From the NCBI GenBank assembly GCA_041060555.1, contig JBEUDS010000001.1: a DNA stretch of 64,000 nucleotides. One strand, given 5' to 3'. Positions within the stretch are counted from its first letter, which is position 1, and the number at the start of each line of letters is the position of its first letter. The notes under the pieces are model-generated. The model was not told where the DNA came from, ran no database searches, and worked only from the letters and a program-made list of their open reading frames with translations. The stretch comes from CAUJIW01 sp963205175 (lineage in GTDB: Bacteria; Pseudomonadota; Alphaproteobacteria; Sphingomonadales; Sphingomonadaceae). This document shows, piece after piece, positions 1 to 7,978 of this stretch. A program made the translations under genes and the position numbers.

Positions 1-221
1 TGCAAACTCCACCATAACGATGAACCCGGTGGCCACCAGCGACGCCGCATTCCGGGGTGGGGCATGCCCCACCCCGGAATACACCATCGCCTACACCGGA
101 AATTACACCACGAGCGCGGACGCTAACGGCGAGGCCGTTATGGCATTAGCGGTGATCGTGCAGCGGGAAGGCGGGCCCCAAGGGCATTTCGAAATGTTGT
201 CAGTCTGTTGGGAGATATCTA
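1..221. other. Left-edge segment without a confident gene
   Basis: No confident gene is visible. A short plus-strand frame (20-235) has no recognisable product. It is interrupted by a long perfect palindrome and overlaps the next gene. On the minus strand a frame opening near position 88 and running off the left edge would encode a short hydrophobic stretch ending in residues like FIVMVEFA. That could be the start of a membrane protein beyond the window, but too little is visible to call it. The last bases (211-214, GGAG) are the ribosome-binding site of the next gene. Confidence 0.3.
49..80. repeat. Perfect 32-bp palindrome
   Basis: The two 16-base arms are exact reverse complements with no spacer (left arm ATTCCGGGGTGGGGCA). 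It could form a cruciform, or a very stable RNA hairpin with a minimal loop. There is no T-tract on either side, so it is not a classical terminator. Its role is unknown. Confidence 0.85.
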
Positions 222-1466
222 GTGCCGGTCCGTAGACGAGGTAACAGGCTAGAGCGTTGGGAGATATCCCTGATAAAGGCGATGATCGCCGATGGTCGCT
301 GGCCGAATGACCAAGATATTCTAGCCTATTTCACGCGTCCCACCCGGTCGATCAATCACCGTGCCATCGCCGAAATTCGCACATCTGCAAAACACGCCGG
401 CGTTCGTTCCGCTACAGCGGATGACCTTAACGCCTTTTTATCATGGTGGCCAGAAGTCGACGCTGAAACCGGTTTGTCCCTATGTGGTGACGAATTATTG
501 ATAAAAGCGCGCGAGGCCATGATCGCGGCGGTTCATATTTTCAACAGCGCCGGACTGACCTTCCGGGCCGAATTGTTCATCGTCACGGCCGTTATTGCCT
601 GGACCTATCTGCTACATGCTTGGTTCAAACGTGAGGGAATCGACTATCGCCACACGAAAAATCAGAATGGTCAAAGGGTGGTCATCACTACGCACAATGG
701 TGCGGATAAATTCTGGGACTTGAGTCAGTGTTTGAAGTGTGGACGGTGCCCGATCGAGCACGGCGAAAAGGATAATTTAAATTTTCTTCTCCAATTAAGG
801 CACGAGATCGAACATCGATCGACCAATCGAATTGACGATACTATCAGTGCTAAGCTCCAAGCCTGCTGTATCAACTTCAACGACGCGATTAAACGCCTAT
901 TCGGTTTGCAGTACGCTCTTGAACGCCGCCTGCCGATAGCTTTGCAATTCGTAGCCCTCAGTCCAGATCAGCGCGCGATATTGAAGAAGGGCGGTGGCCT
1001 GCCACGTAATGTCGAGGCCATGCTGAGTGGGTTCGAGAGCCATCTGACGCCTGAACAGCAGGCCGATCCGCGCTATGCTTTTCGTGTCTTCATGGTCGGC
1101 CGCACGGCCAACCGCTCCTCGGGCGCTGACTTGGCTGTCGAAATCGTGCCTCCCGGATCGGAAGTGGAACAGAAATTTAACATCGCTCTTAAAGAGGTCG
1201 AGAAGAAGAAATATCTGCCCGGCGAGATCGTGCATCAGATGAACGCCGAGGGTTGGGATCTATTTAATATGCATAGTCACACCAAGCTTTGGAAGAATCT
1301 GGATGCCAAGAATCATAATAAAGGCTATGGTGCTGTAGCGGTCGGGCAGACTTGGTGCTGGTATGATAACTGGATGAACCGAGTTAGGGAGGAGTGTACG
1401 CAAAATCCACATCTTTATCGGACAATGAATGCGCTACCAGAAGCGGCAAATGTTAATGGCGAGTAG
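222..1466 (+). CDS. DUF3644/HEPN-like protein
   Basis: A 414-residue protein starting at GTG, with GGAG seven bases upstream. It resembles DUF3644 proteins. The N-terminal ~70 residues look like a small helical, possibly DNA-binding, module. A helical core follows at about 85-230. Within it residues 193-198 read RHEIEH, an R-x4-H arrangement typical of HEPN RNase active sites, preceded by a Cys triplet C170-x2-C173-x2-C176. The C-terminal part has no motif I recognise. Base composition is clearly less GC-rich than the rest of the window, suggesting horizontal acquisition. The neighbouring orphan antitoxin and repeats fit an accessory or defence-type locus. Family assignment is by recognition; an RNase or defence role is inference. 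Confidence 0.65.
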   Translation: MPVRRRGNRLERWEISLIKAMIADGRWPNDQDILAYFTRPTRSINHRAIAEIRTSAKHAGVRSATADDLNAFLSWWPEVDAETGLSLCGDELLIKAREAMIAAVHIFNSAGLTFRAELFIVTAVIAWTYLLHAWFKREGIDYRHTKNQNGQRVVITTHNGADKFWDLSQCLKCGRCPIEHGEKDNLNFLLQLRHEIEHRSTNRIDDTISAKLQACCINFNDAIKRLFGLQYALERRLPIALQFVALSPDQRAILKKGGGLPRNVEAMLSGFESHLTPEQQADPRYAFRVFMVGRTANRSSGADLAVEIVPPGSEVEQKFNIALKEVEKKKYLPGEIVHQMNAEGWDLFNMHSHTKLWKNLDAKNHNKGYGAVAVGQTWCWYDNWMNRVREECTQNPHLYRTMNALPEAANVNGE

Positions 1467-1552
1467 ATATATTGAGGACGGAATTATTGGTGGCGGCGAA
1501 CTCAGAATTCTCCGGCGATGGCCTGCCATGGAACTTTCATCCAGCCCTGAGT

Positions 1553-1594
1553 GGAATTTCCGGGGACGGGTTTTCCGAGGATAGTATATTGATT
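1553..1594 (+). repeat. Degenerate copy of interspersed repeat (copy 1)
   Basis: Contains GGAATTTCCGGGGAC at 1553-1567 followed by GATAGTATATTGATT at 1580-1594. Both are variants of motifs in the copies at 2487, 15485-15750, 16533 and 44414. It lies in the 239-bp gap between the DUF3644-type gene and the orphan antitoxin, where I see no gene. Confidence 0.5.
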
Positions 1595-1705
1595 CTTGCC
1601 CACCCCCGGTTGCCATCGGCGCGCCATCGCCGGGTGCCAAGCCGCCCTCAGGGCATCCCTCGTCGGCCCTCGTATCTCGCAATATGGTGAGCTAAGAAGC
1701 TGCCC

Positions 1706-1939
1706 ATGGCCCGGTTCTCCGTATCGGACGCCAAGACCAACCTGTCCGGGCTGATCGCTGACGCGCTGGCCGGCGACGAGGTGGTCATCGCTCGCGGAAA
1801 CGTGCCGGTGGTGCGGCTGGTGCCGGTGGTGCCGCGCGGCCGTCGCTGCTTCGGGGCGCTGCGGGGCAGGATCGCCATGGACGCGCGCTTCAACGAGCCA
1901 CTGCCCGACGACGAATTTGGCGACTGGGCGGTCGGCTGA
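1706..1939 (+). CDS. Phd/YefM-type antitoxin, apparently orphan
   Basis: A 77-residue protein whose first ~45 residues match the Phd/YefM antitoxin fold (start MARFSVSDAKTNLSGLI, then a short basic strand VVIARGNVPVVRLVP). The tail is acidic (DDEFGDW), as expected for a toxin-binding segment. Such antitoxins bind their own promoter and neutralise a partner toxin, typically PIN/VapC or RelE/Doc. No toxin gene follows: the next 15 bases lead directly into the 3' end of a minus-strand pseudogene. It is therefore either a solitary regulator or the remnant of a toxin-antitoxin pair that lost its toxin. Confidence 0.75.
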   Translation: MARFSVSDAKTNLSGLIADALAGDEVVIARGNVPVVRLVPVVPRGRRCFGALRGRIAMDARFNEPLPDDEFGDWAVG

Positions 1940-1954
1940 GGCCCCCCTCCGCGC

Positions 1955-2480
1955 TCACCCCACCCGGCCGGTGATGGTGCGCAACGGCCAGCTGACGGTG
2001 CGGACGGTGTCGGCCGCAGCGCCCCACAGCGGCGCCAGCGTCCCGGCCAGCGCCGGCAGCGGGTCGCGGCCGGTGGCGTTGCGGTAGCGCTGCACCGCCG
2101 ACCAGGTGGCGAGGTAGCCCATGAACTGGTCCAGCGTCCAGGCGGCGGTCATGGTGAGGGCGGGGAAGGGCACTTCGGGGAAGCGGCGGGGGATGGTGGC
2201 ATAGCCGGTCTCGATATGCCGGCGGTCGCCTGGCCAGTAGGGGCCGATGTCGCCCTGGTAGAAGGCCAGCACGGCATCGTCGATGGCGGCGTCGATGCTG
2301 GCCAGCTCATACATCACCGCGACGAACAGGCTGCCCGGCCGGCAGACGCGCGCCACCTCGTCGTAGAAGCGCGGCACATCGAACCAGTGCAGCGCCTGGG
2401 CCACCAGCACGGCGTCCACGGTGTTGCTGTCCAGCGTCGAGGCCTCCGCCGTCGACACCGAATAGTGCACCTTCGCGATA
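1955..2480 (-). pseudogene. Truncated SAM-dependent methyltransferase
   Basis: The minus-strand frame encodes the C-terminal ~175 residues of a class I methyltransferase of the Methyltransf_11 type. A post-motif-II region is visible (AQALHWFDVPRFYDEVARV, then CRPG), followed by the usual C-terminal helical part. The first ~80 residues, including the glycine-rich SAM-binding motif I, are missing. Homology stops near 2480, exactly where the interspersed repeat at 2487-2505 begins; upstream codons in this frame translate repeat DNA. I read it as a gene cut by repeat insertion or recombination at the edge of the nitrate reductase block. Confidence 0.75.
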
Positions 2481-2486
2481 TCAGGA

Positions 2487-2505
2487 GACAGTATACTGAT
2501 TAATG
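2487..2505 (+). repeat. Interspersed repeat end (copy 2)
   Basis: GACAGTATACTGATTAATG is shared base for base, except one purine, with 44489-44507. It lies at the break point of the methyltransferase pseudogene. About 100 bp of non-coding DNA follow before the nnrS stop codon. Confidence 0.7.
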
Positions 2506-2607
2506 TTTTGTCGGGGTCTTGGATGTCAGTAAGGGTATTCCAGAGACGGTATATCGAGTTCCCGTCGCAGCCCTTGGGCTGAACCGCCGCCCGCTGCCCG
2601 GCGGGGC

Positions 2608-3882
2608 TCAGGCGCCGGCGCGCGGGCGCAGGAAAATCGGCGCGTAGGTGACGACGAACAGGCCGAAGCCCAGCGACCAGGCGGCGGCGCTGATCTGCAG
2701 CGCCGTCAGGTAGGGCAGCGGCAGCAACGGCGCCGCCACCCGCAGCGCCGCCGCGACCAGCACCAGGGCATAACTGGCGCGCACCGCCCGTCCGGCGGTC
2801 AGCGCCCGGCCGCTGTGCCCCAGCGAGGCGCGGGTCATCACCGCCAGCGTCATGGTGCCGATGGCGCCGGCGGTCCAGGCATGGAGGGCGGCGGTGGTCA
2901 GGTCGCCGTGGCCGAGGCTGGCGATGCCCAGCAGGATGAAGCCCGCCGGTATCCAGGCGTATCCCAGGTGCAGGATGAGCACCAGCGCCTCGCCGCCGGT
3001 GCGCCAGCCGCGCCATCGCGCCAGCCGGGCCAGATGGGCGAGCCCGACCGCCACGAACAGGCCGGCGACCATCATGCTGGCGAGGGTCGGGCCGGTCAGG
3101 GCCGCGCCGGCGAGGCCGCCGGAGGCGGCGCCCGCGATGTCGAACGCCCAGCAGGCCAGCGCCGCCATCGTCGCCGCCAGCACCAGCCGGTCATAGCGAT
3201 CGAAAGGCCGGGCCGGCCGGCTGTCGCCCTGTTTCAGCAGCCAGTTGGTGGTGAAGCTGGGCACGATGCGCCCGCCGATCAGGCTGATGAGGCCCACCAG
3301 CACGGCGACGCCGCCGCGCCAGCCCAGCCCCTGGTCGGCGACGATGCCCGACATTTCGAGATGGCTGAGCCCATTGGCAAGCGCGAGGACGCCGATCAGG
3401 ACGCAGATCGGCAGGTTTCGCCAGTTGCGCGCCGGCACCACCTCGCGGATGACGAACAGATCGAGCAGGATCAGGAAGGCGGCATCAACGCCCGCCGCGA
3501 TCCAGGGCTGCGGCGGCGTGCCGGTGAGCAGCAGGACGCGGCCGGCCAGCCACAACAGCGCGAACGCCGCCAGCGGCGCGCCGGCCAGCGGCAGGCGGCC
3601 GGTCCAGTTGGGAACCGCCGTGAACACGAAGCCGGCGACGACGGCGCCGCCGTAGCCGAACACCAGTTCATGACGGTGCCAGGCCAGCGGATCGATGGTC
3701 TCCGGCAGCGCCAGCACGCCCGACAGGACGGCGATCCACAGCGGCACGGCCAGACAAGCCCACACGCCGGCGCCCAGGAAAAACGGGCGGAAGCCGCCGC
3801 TGAGAAAGGGCGATTGCCCGCGGGCGGCGCGGCGGGGGCGATGTTGGACGGGACGGCGGGCGGGAGACAGGGAAGCGGTCAT
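2608..3882 (-). CDS. nnrS: NnrS family membrane protein
   Basis: A 424-residue polytopic protein with about twelve hydrophobic segments. It has the typical NnrS opening (FLSGGFRPFFLGAGVWA, HRHELVFGYGGAVVAGF) and the internal GGRIVPSFTTNW signature. NnrS proteins are inner-membrane haem/copper proteins found with denitrification genes, and they help cells withstand nitric oxide made during nitrate and nitrite respiration. It is the last gene of the minus-strand nar cluster, 37 bp after a small ORF, with AGGA upstream of its ATG. NO produced downstream of nitrate reduction is its likely physiological cue. Confidence 0.9.
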   Translation of the reverse strand: MTASLSPARRPVQHRPRRAARGQSPFLSGGFRPFFLGAGVWACLAVPLWIAVLSGVLALPETIDPLAWHRHELVFGYGGAVVAGFVFTAVPNWTGRLPLAGAPLAAFALLWLAGRVLLLTGTPPQPWIAAGVDAAFLILLDLFVIREVVPARNWRNLPICVLIGVLALANGLSHLEMSGIVADQGLGWRGGVAVLVGLISLIGGRIVPSFTTNWLLKQGDSRPARPFDRYDRLVLAATMAALACWAFDIAGAASGGLAGAALTGPTLASMMVAGLFVAVGLAHLARLARWRGWRTGGEALVLILHLGYAWIPAGFILLGIASLGHGDLTTAALHAWTAGAIGTMTLAVMTRASLGHSGRALTAGRAVRASYALVLVAAALRVAAPLLPLPYLTALQISAAAWSLGFGLFVVTYAPIFLRPRAGA

Positions 3883-3919
3883 GGCGAAAGTCCTGTTGCG
3901 TCGGCGGGCGGGAACGGGG

Positions 3920-4237
3920 TCAGGCCGGCGACATTGCCGCCTGGTCCAAGTCAGTCCGGTCCATGTCAGTCCGGTCGAGGCCGCGCGTGATCATGAACCG
4001 CAGGGCGTCGCGCGTCGGATCGCTGCTTTGCTGGAGAACGCCCATCAGTTTGAGCCAGTCGTCCGGCGGCGCGTCCTGGGTGAAGCCGACGCAATAGCGC
4101 GCGGCAAGCGCCATCGGGTCATGGTTTTGCCGGGCGCCGGCCGCGTGCAGTCGGGTCATCAGCGGCGTATCGTCGCGCAACAGCGCGTGCAGCAGGTCCG
4201 GCTGTTGATCCAGATGCGCGAGAATCTCGCCGAGCAT
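3920..4237 (-). CDS. Uncharacterised small protein in nar cluster
   Basis: A 105-residue soluble protein beginning MLGEILAHLDQQPDLLHALL, located 8 bp after the ppiC-like gene and 37 bp before nnrS, so evidently part of the nar operon. I do not recognise the family. It is mostly helical, has one Cys (residue 49) and ends in a small internal repeat (DRTDMDRTD) produced by a 15-bp tandem duplication at DNA level. Position suggests a role in nitrate reductase maturation or nitrosative stress, but nothing in the sequence shows a mechanism. Confidence 0.65.
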   Translation of the reverse strand: MLGEILAHLDQQPDLLHALLRDDTPLMTRLHAAGARQNHDPMALAARYCVGFTQDAPPDDWLKLMGVLQQSSDPTRDALRFMITRGLDRTDMDRTDLDQAAMSPA

Positions 4238-4245
4238 GACCGGAC

Positions 4246-5040
4246 CTACTGCACAAGAGGCGAGTCGGGCCCGGCCAGGGCAACACCCTCGATCACGGCC
4301 GCCGCCGCCAGCCGCTGGACATAATGCCGGCTGGCGACCTGCCGCACCCGCTCGTCGAGGAAGGCGGCGATCGGCGCCGCCACCAGATCGAAGGGCAGCA
4401 CGGCGCCCTCGACCCGCCTGTCGAGCCGGACCACGTGGACGCCATAGCGGGTTTCCACCGGCGATGGCGCGATCACGCCCACCGGCAGTGTTGCCAGCGC
4501 CCGCTCGAACTCGGGCACGGTCTGGCCGGGGCCGATCTGCCCCAGCGCGCCGCCGACCCCGGCCGACGGGCAGTCGGAGTGGGCGCGGGCGAGGTCGGCG
4601 AAGCGCTCCGGCTGCGTTCGCAGCAGCCCGATCAACCGCGCCGCCTCGGTGCGGGCAACCGCCCGGGCGGCGCCGTCGCGCGGATCGCAGGCGAGCAGGA
4701 TATGCGCCGCCAGATGCAGATCGGGCGACCGGAAACGCGCCTGGTTGGCCTCGTAGTAGCGGCGGCATTCGTCAGGGGTGGCGCTGGGCACCGCGACCTG
4801 CTGCTCGATCAGCCGCCGGATCAGGGCCTCCTCCGGGGTCTCCTCGCGGCCGTCGTCGTCGCGCGCCGGCGCCGCCTCAACGCCCAGCCGCGCCGCCTCA
4901 TCGAGCAGCAGCTGCCGGATCACCAGCGCCATCGCCGCCTGGCGCCGGGCCTCGATCAGCGACGCGGCGGGGTGAAACTGGGCCTCCTGCGCGATGGCCG
5001 CGCGCGGGATCTCCCGGCCGTTGACGCTAACGGGTCGCAT
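4246..5040 (-). CDS. PpiC-type (parvulin) peptidyl-prolyl isomerase, NifM-like
   Basis: A 264-residue protein with an N-terminal helical domain (1-105) and a parvulin domain (about 108-215). Parvulin features include the HLAAHILLA strand, the FADLARAHSDCPSAGVGGALG block and the terminal RYGVHVVRLDRR strand. No signal peptide is visible, so it should act in the cytoplasm. It overlaps narI by 14 bp and is thus translationally coupled to it. Cytoplasmic parvulins of the NifM/nar-associated type assist folding of metalloenzyme subunits; here NarG/NarH is the natural client. The client is inferred from context. Confidence 0.85.
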   Translation of the reverse strand: MRPVSVNGREIPRAAIAQEAQFHPAASLIEARRQAAMALVIRQLLLDEAARLGVEAAPARDDDGREETPEEALIRRLIEQQVAVPSATPDECRRYYEANQARFRSPDLHLAAHILLACDPRDGAARAVARTEAARLIGLLRTQPERFADLARAHSDCPSAGVGGALGQIGPGQTVPEFERALATLPVGVIAPSPVETRYGVHVVRLDRRVEGAVLPFDLVAAPIAAFLDERVRQVASRHYVQRLAAAAVIEGVALAGPDSPLVQ

Positions 5041-5740
5041 GGGGCCGCCCGATCGTGCCGGCGGGCTTGCGGGTGCGGACCACCTGATAGCCGCGACGGC
5101 CCAGATACCACACCGGCGCGCTCAGCATGTGCACCAGCCGCGTGAACGGAAACACCAGGAAGATGGTCAGGCCCAGCAGCAGGTGCGCCTTGAAGATGGG
5201 GTGGGCATCGGCCACCAGCACCGCCGCGTCGGGCCGCAGGGTGAGGATGTGCTGCGCCCAGGTCATGAAACGGACCATCTCGTGGCCGTCGAGGTGGGTC
5301 GCCGAGATCGGGATCGTCGCCAGCCCGAGGGTCAGCTGCGCCCACAGCAGCAGCAGGATGGCGATGTCGGAGACGCTCGACGTGCGCCGGATGCGCGGAT
5401 CGAACAGCCGCCGGTGGGCGAGCAGCGAAATCCCGATGAAGCAGGCGACACCGGCGATCCCGCCGGCGACGATGGCGAGCAGCTGCTTGGCGCCATGGCT
5501 GATGCCCAGCGCGTCGAACACCTGGATCGGCGTCAGCAGGCCGAAGAAATGGCCGACGAAGATAACCAGGATGCCGACATGAAAGAGGTTGGAGCCCCAG
5601 ATCAGCTGGCGTCGCCGCAACAGCTGGCTGGAGCCGCTGCGCCAGGAATATTGCTCCCGCTCGAAGCGGATGATGCAACCCAGCGCCATGACGCTCAGCG
5701 CGATGTACGGGTAGACACCGAACAGCAGCGTGTCGAGCAT
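5027..5740 (-). CDS. narI: Respiratory nitrate reductase gamma subunit (cytochrome b)
   Basis: A 237-residue, five-segment integral membrane protein. NarI anchors NarGH to the cytoplasmic membrane and passes electrons from quinol through two b-type haems. The start matches NarI (MLDTLLFGVYPYIALSVMAL), and conserved histidines lie in the outer helices (FHVGILVIFVGHFFG and the HLLLGLTIFLVFPFTRLVH segment). A strong AGGAGG sits before the ATG, 10 bp after narJ. Length is normal for the family. Confidence 0.95.
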   Translation of the reverse strand: MLDTLLFGVYPYIALSVMALGCIIRFEREQYSWRSGSSQLLRRRQLIWGSNLFHVGILVIFVGHFFGLLTPIQVFDALGISHGAKQLLAIVAGGIAGVACFIGISLLAHRRLFDPRIRRTSSVSDIAILLLLWAQLTLGLATIPISATHLDGHEMVRFMTWAQHILTLRPDAAVLVADAHPIFKAHLLLGLTIFLVFPFTRLVHMLSAPVWYLGRRGYQVVRTRKPAGTIGRPHATR

Positions 5741-5750
5741 GTTGACCTCC

Positions 5751-6446
5751 TCAGGCGCGTGTCACCGGGTGTGGGGGCAGGAAGGGTGGAACATCGGCGG
5801 ATGCCGGGCATGCCGGGCCGGGGGCGCCGGCGCCGCCCATGAAGGTGACGGCGGCGTCCTCCCAGGCGCGATCGAGCGCGGCAAGATCGGCGGGGTCGTC
5901 CTCGTGCGGCGTCACCAGCGGCTCGACCCCGGCCGGCGGCGACTCCGCCAGCGCGCACAGCGCCTCGAAAACCGCCGCGTAGGGACTGTCTCGTCGCGCC
6001 AGCCGGGTGGCGAGCGCGTCGAGGATATGGGCCGTCTGCCCCAGCAGCTCGGCGGCGGCGTCGCCGGGCAGCAACGACAGGAACTCCAGGAACAGCGGCA
6101 GATAGTCGGGCAGTTCGCGTTCGGTCATCGCCAGGCCGTGGCGTTCGTACAGTGCCAGCAGGTCGGTCATTGCCTGGCCGCGATCGCGGCTCTCGCCGTG
6201 AATATGCTCGAACAGGTGCAGGGACAGCGACCGGCTGCGATCGAACAGCAGGACGTAATTTTCCTGCAACGTGTAGAGATCGTCGCCGGCCAGCCGCACG
6301 ACAAGGGCGTCCAGGGCCCGCCGGGTGCGACGGCCGAGGCCGGCCTCCTCGCGCACGCAAGCGGCAATCGCCGGCAGCGCCGCCTGAAGCTCGTCGGTGG
6401 GGTAAAACAGCAGCGCCGCAAGCGCCTTGTAGACCGGACGTGGCAT
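5751..6446 (-). CDS. narJ: Nitrate reductase assembly chaperone NarJ
   Basis: A 231-residue TorD/NarJ-type chaperone. The family binds the N-terminus of apo-NarG and holds it until the molybdenum cofactor and FeS clusters are inserted; it is not part of the final enzyme. Typical pieces are LLFYPTDELQAALP near the N-terminus, LYTLQENYVLLFDRSRSLSLHLFEHIHGESRDRGQAM and ELPDYLPLFLEFL. The ATG shares one base with the narH stop codon (TGATG). The start was chosen at that overlap. Confidence 0.93.
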   Translation of the reverse strand: MPRPVYKALAALLFYPTDELQAALPAIAACVREEAGLGRRTRRALDALVVRLAGDDLYTLQENYVLLFDRSRSLSLHLFEHIHGESRDRGQAMTDLLALYERHGLAMTERELPDYLPLFLEFLSLLPGDAAAELLGQTAHILDALATRLARRDSPYAAVFEALCALAESPPAGVEPLVTPHEDDPADLAALDRAWEDAAVTFMGGAGAPGPACPASADVPPFLPPHPVTRA

Positions 6447-7966
6447 CACCGCACCTCCATCGGCGTGCGCGCCCGGCGCGGCTTGCCGAACAGCGTCGGC
6501 GCGGTCTCGCCACCGGAACAGCCGTTGCCGAAACTGAATCCGCAGTCGCCGCGCAGCGCATAGGCATCCTCGCCGGTCTCGCGGTGGGCGGTGGGAATGA
6601 CAAAGCGGTCCTCGTAGTTGGCGATCGCCATGATGCGGTACATCTCGTCGATCTGGGCGGGGGTCAGACCGACGCGATCGCACAGCGGCAGGTCGATCCG
6701 GCCGGCCAGCGTCCGTGTGCGCATATAGGCGCGCATGGCCAGCATGCGCTCAAGCGCCCGCACGACCGGCGGCTCGTTGCCGGCGGTCAGCAGGTTGGCG
6801 AGATAGCGCACGGGGATGCGCAGGCTGCGAACGTCGGGCAGCTCGTCGGCGAGCGCGATCTGGCCGGCCTCGGCCGCCGACTGGATCGGCGACAGCGGTG
6901 GCACATACCAGACCATCGGCAGCGTGCGGTATTCCGGATGCAGCGGAAACGCCACCTTCCACTCCATCGCCATCTTCCACACCGGCGAGCGGCGGGCGGC
7001 CTCCAGCCACGCGTCCGGCACGCCGTCGGCGCGCGCCTGCGCCCGCACCGCCTCGTCATGGGGATCGAGAAACACATCGAGCTGGGCCTGGTGGAGATCG
7101 GCGGGGTCTGGCGTCGCCGCGGCTCCGGCGATGCGGTCGGCGTCATAGAGCAGCACGCCGAGATAGCGGATGCGCCCGACGCAGGTCTCGGAACACACCG
7201 TCGGCTGTCCGGCCTCGATGCGCGGATAGCAGAAGATGCACTTCTCCGATTTGCCGCTCGACCAGTTGTAGTAGATTTTCTTGTACGGGCAGCCGGACAC
7301 GCACATCCGCCAGCCACGGCACTTGTCCTGGTCGATGAGGACGATGCCGTCCTCCTCCCGCTTGTAGATCGCACCCGATGGGCAGGCGGCGACGCAGGTG
7401 GGGTTGAGGCAGTGCTCGCAAAGGCGTGGCAGGTACATCATGAAGGTGTTTTCAAACGCGCCGTAGATGTCTTTCTCGACGCCGGCGAAATTGTAGTCGG
7501 CCGATCGCTTGGCGAACTCGCCGCCCAGTATCTCCTCCCAGTTCGGCCCCCAGTTGATCTTTTCCATGCGATCACCGGTGACCAGCGAGCGCGGCCGGGC
7601 GGTGGGCGCGGCACGGGATTCCGCCGACGCCTGGAGGTGTTCGTAGTCGAAGGTGAAGGGTTCGTAATAGTCGTCGATTTCCGGCAGGTCGGGATTGGCG
7701 AAAATCTTGGCGAGAATCCGCCATTTCGACCCCATGCGCGGCTCCAGGCCGCCACCGCGGGTGCGGCGCCAGCCGCCGTTCCAGCGGTCCTGGTTCTCCC
7801 AGTCGCGCGGATAGCCGATGCCGGGCTTGGTCTCGACATTGTTGAACCAGGCGTATTCGACGCCTTCCCGGTTGGTCCAGACATTCTTGCAGGTCACGGA
7901 GCAGGTGTGGCAGCCGATGCACTTGTCGAGATTGAGCACCATGCCGATCTGGGCGCGAATTTTCAT
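6446..7966 (-). CDS. narH: Respiratory nitrate reductase beta subunit (FeS)
   Basis: A 506-residue electron-transfer subunit. Four cysteine clusters are visible: C16-x2-C19-x2-C22-x3-C26 at the start, then CEHCLNPTCVAACP, CRGWRMCVSGCP and CIFCYPR...CSETC. The Trp in CRGW replaces a Cys, which is the NarH hallmark giving one 3Fe-4S and three 4Fe-4S clusters. It passes electrons from NarI haems to NarG. There are 12 bp from the narG stop, and AGGAGA precedes the ATG. Confidence 0.96.
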   Translation of the reverse strand: MKIRAQIGMVLNLDKCIGCHTCSVTCKNVWTNREGVEYAWFNNVETKPGIGYPRDWENQDRWNGGWRRTRGGGLEPRMGSKWRILAKIFANPDLPEIDDYYEPFTFDYEHLQASAESRAAPTARPRSLVTGDRMEKINWGPNWEEILGGEFAKRSADYNFAGVEKDIYGAFENTFMMYLPRLCEHCLNPTCVAACPSGAIYKREEDGIVLIDQDKCRGWRMCVSGCPYKKIYYNWSSGKSEKCIFCYPRIEAGQPTVCSETCVGRIRYLGVLLYDADRIAGAAATPDPADLHQAQLDVFLDPHDEAVRAQARADGVPDAWLEAARRSPVWKMAMEWKVAFPLHPEYRTLPMVWYVPPLSPIQSAAEAGQIALADELPDVRSLRIPVRYLANLLTAGNEPPVVRALERMLAMRAYMRTRTLAGRIDLPLCDRVGLTPAQIDEMYRIMAIANYEDRFVIPTAHRETGEDAYALRGDCGFSFGNGCSGGETAPTLFGKPRRARTPMEVR

Positions 7967-7978
7967 GGTCGTCTCTCC

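Noticed and set aside
1..88. Possible minus-strand membrane protein start running off the left edge
   Set aside because: Only about 29 residues are visible, with no clear ribosome-binding site; mentioned but not called.
20..235. 71-residue plus-strand frame at the left edge
   Set aside because: It runs through the 32-bp palindrome, resembles no protein and overlaps the better supported gene at 222.
1472..1690. 72-residue frame between the DUF3644-type gene and the antitoxin
   Set aside because: It translates repeat motifs (GGAATTTCCGGGGAC) and has no protein-like features.
2481..3016. N-terminal part of a 353-residue minus-strand frame joined to the methyltransferase remnant
   Set aside because: This part is the out-of-frame shadow of nnrS plus repeat DNA; only the part up to about 2480 is methyltransferase.
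4238..4768. Upstream extension of the small nar-cluster ORF to 282 residues
   Set aside because: The extension lies within the parvulin gene in another frame and is Arg/Ala-rich low complexity; the MLGEIL start explains the gene.
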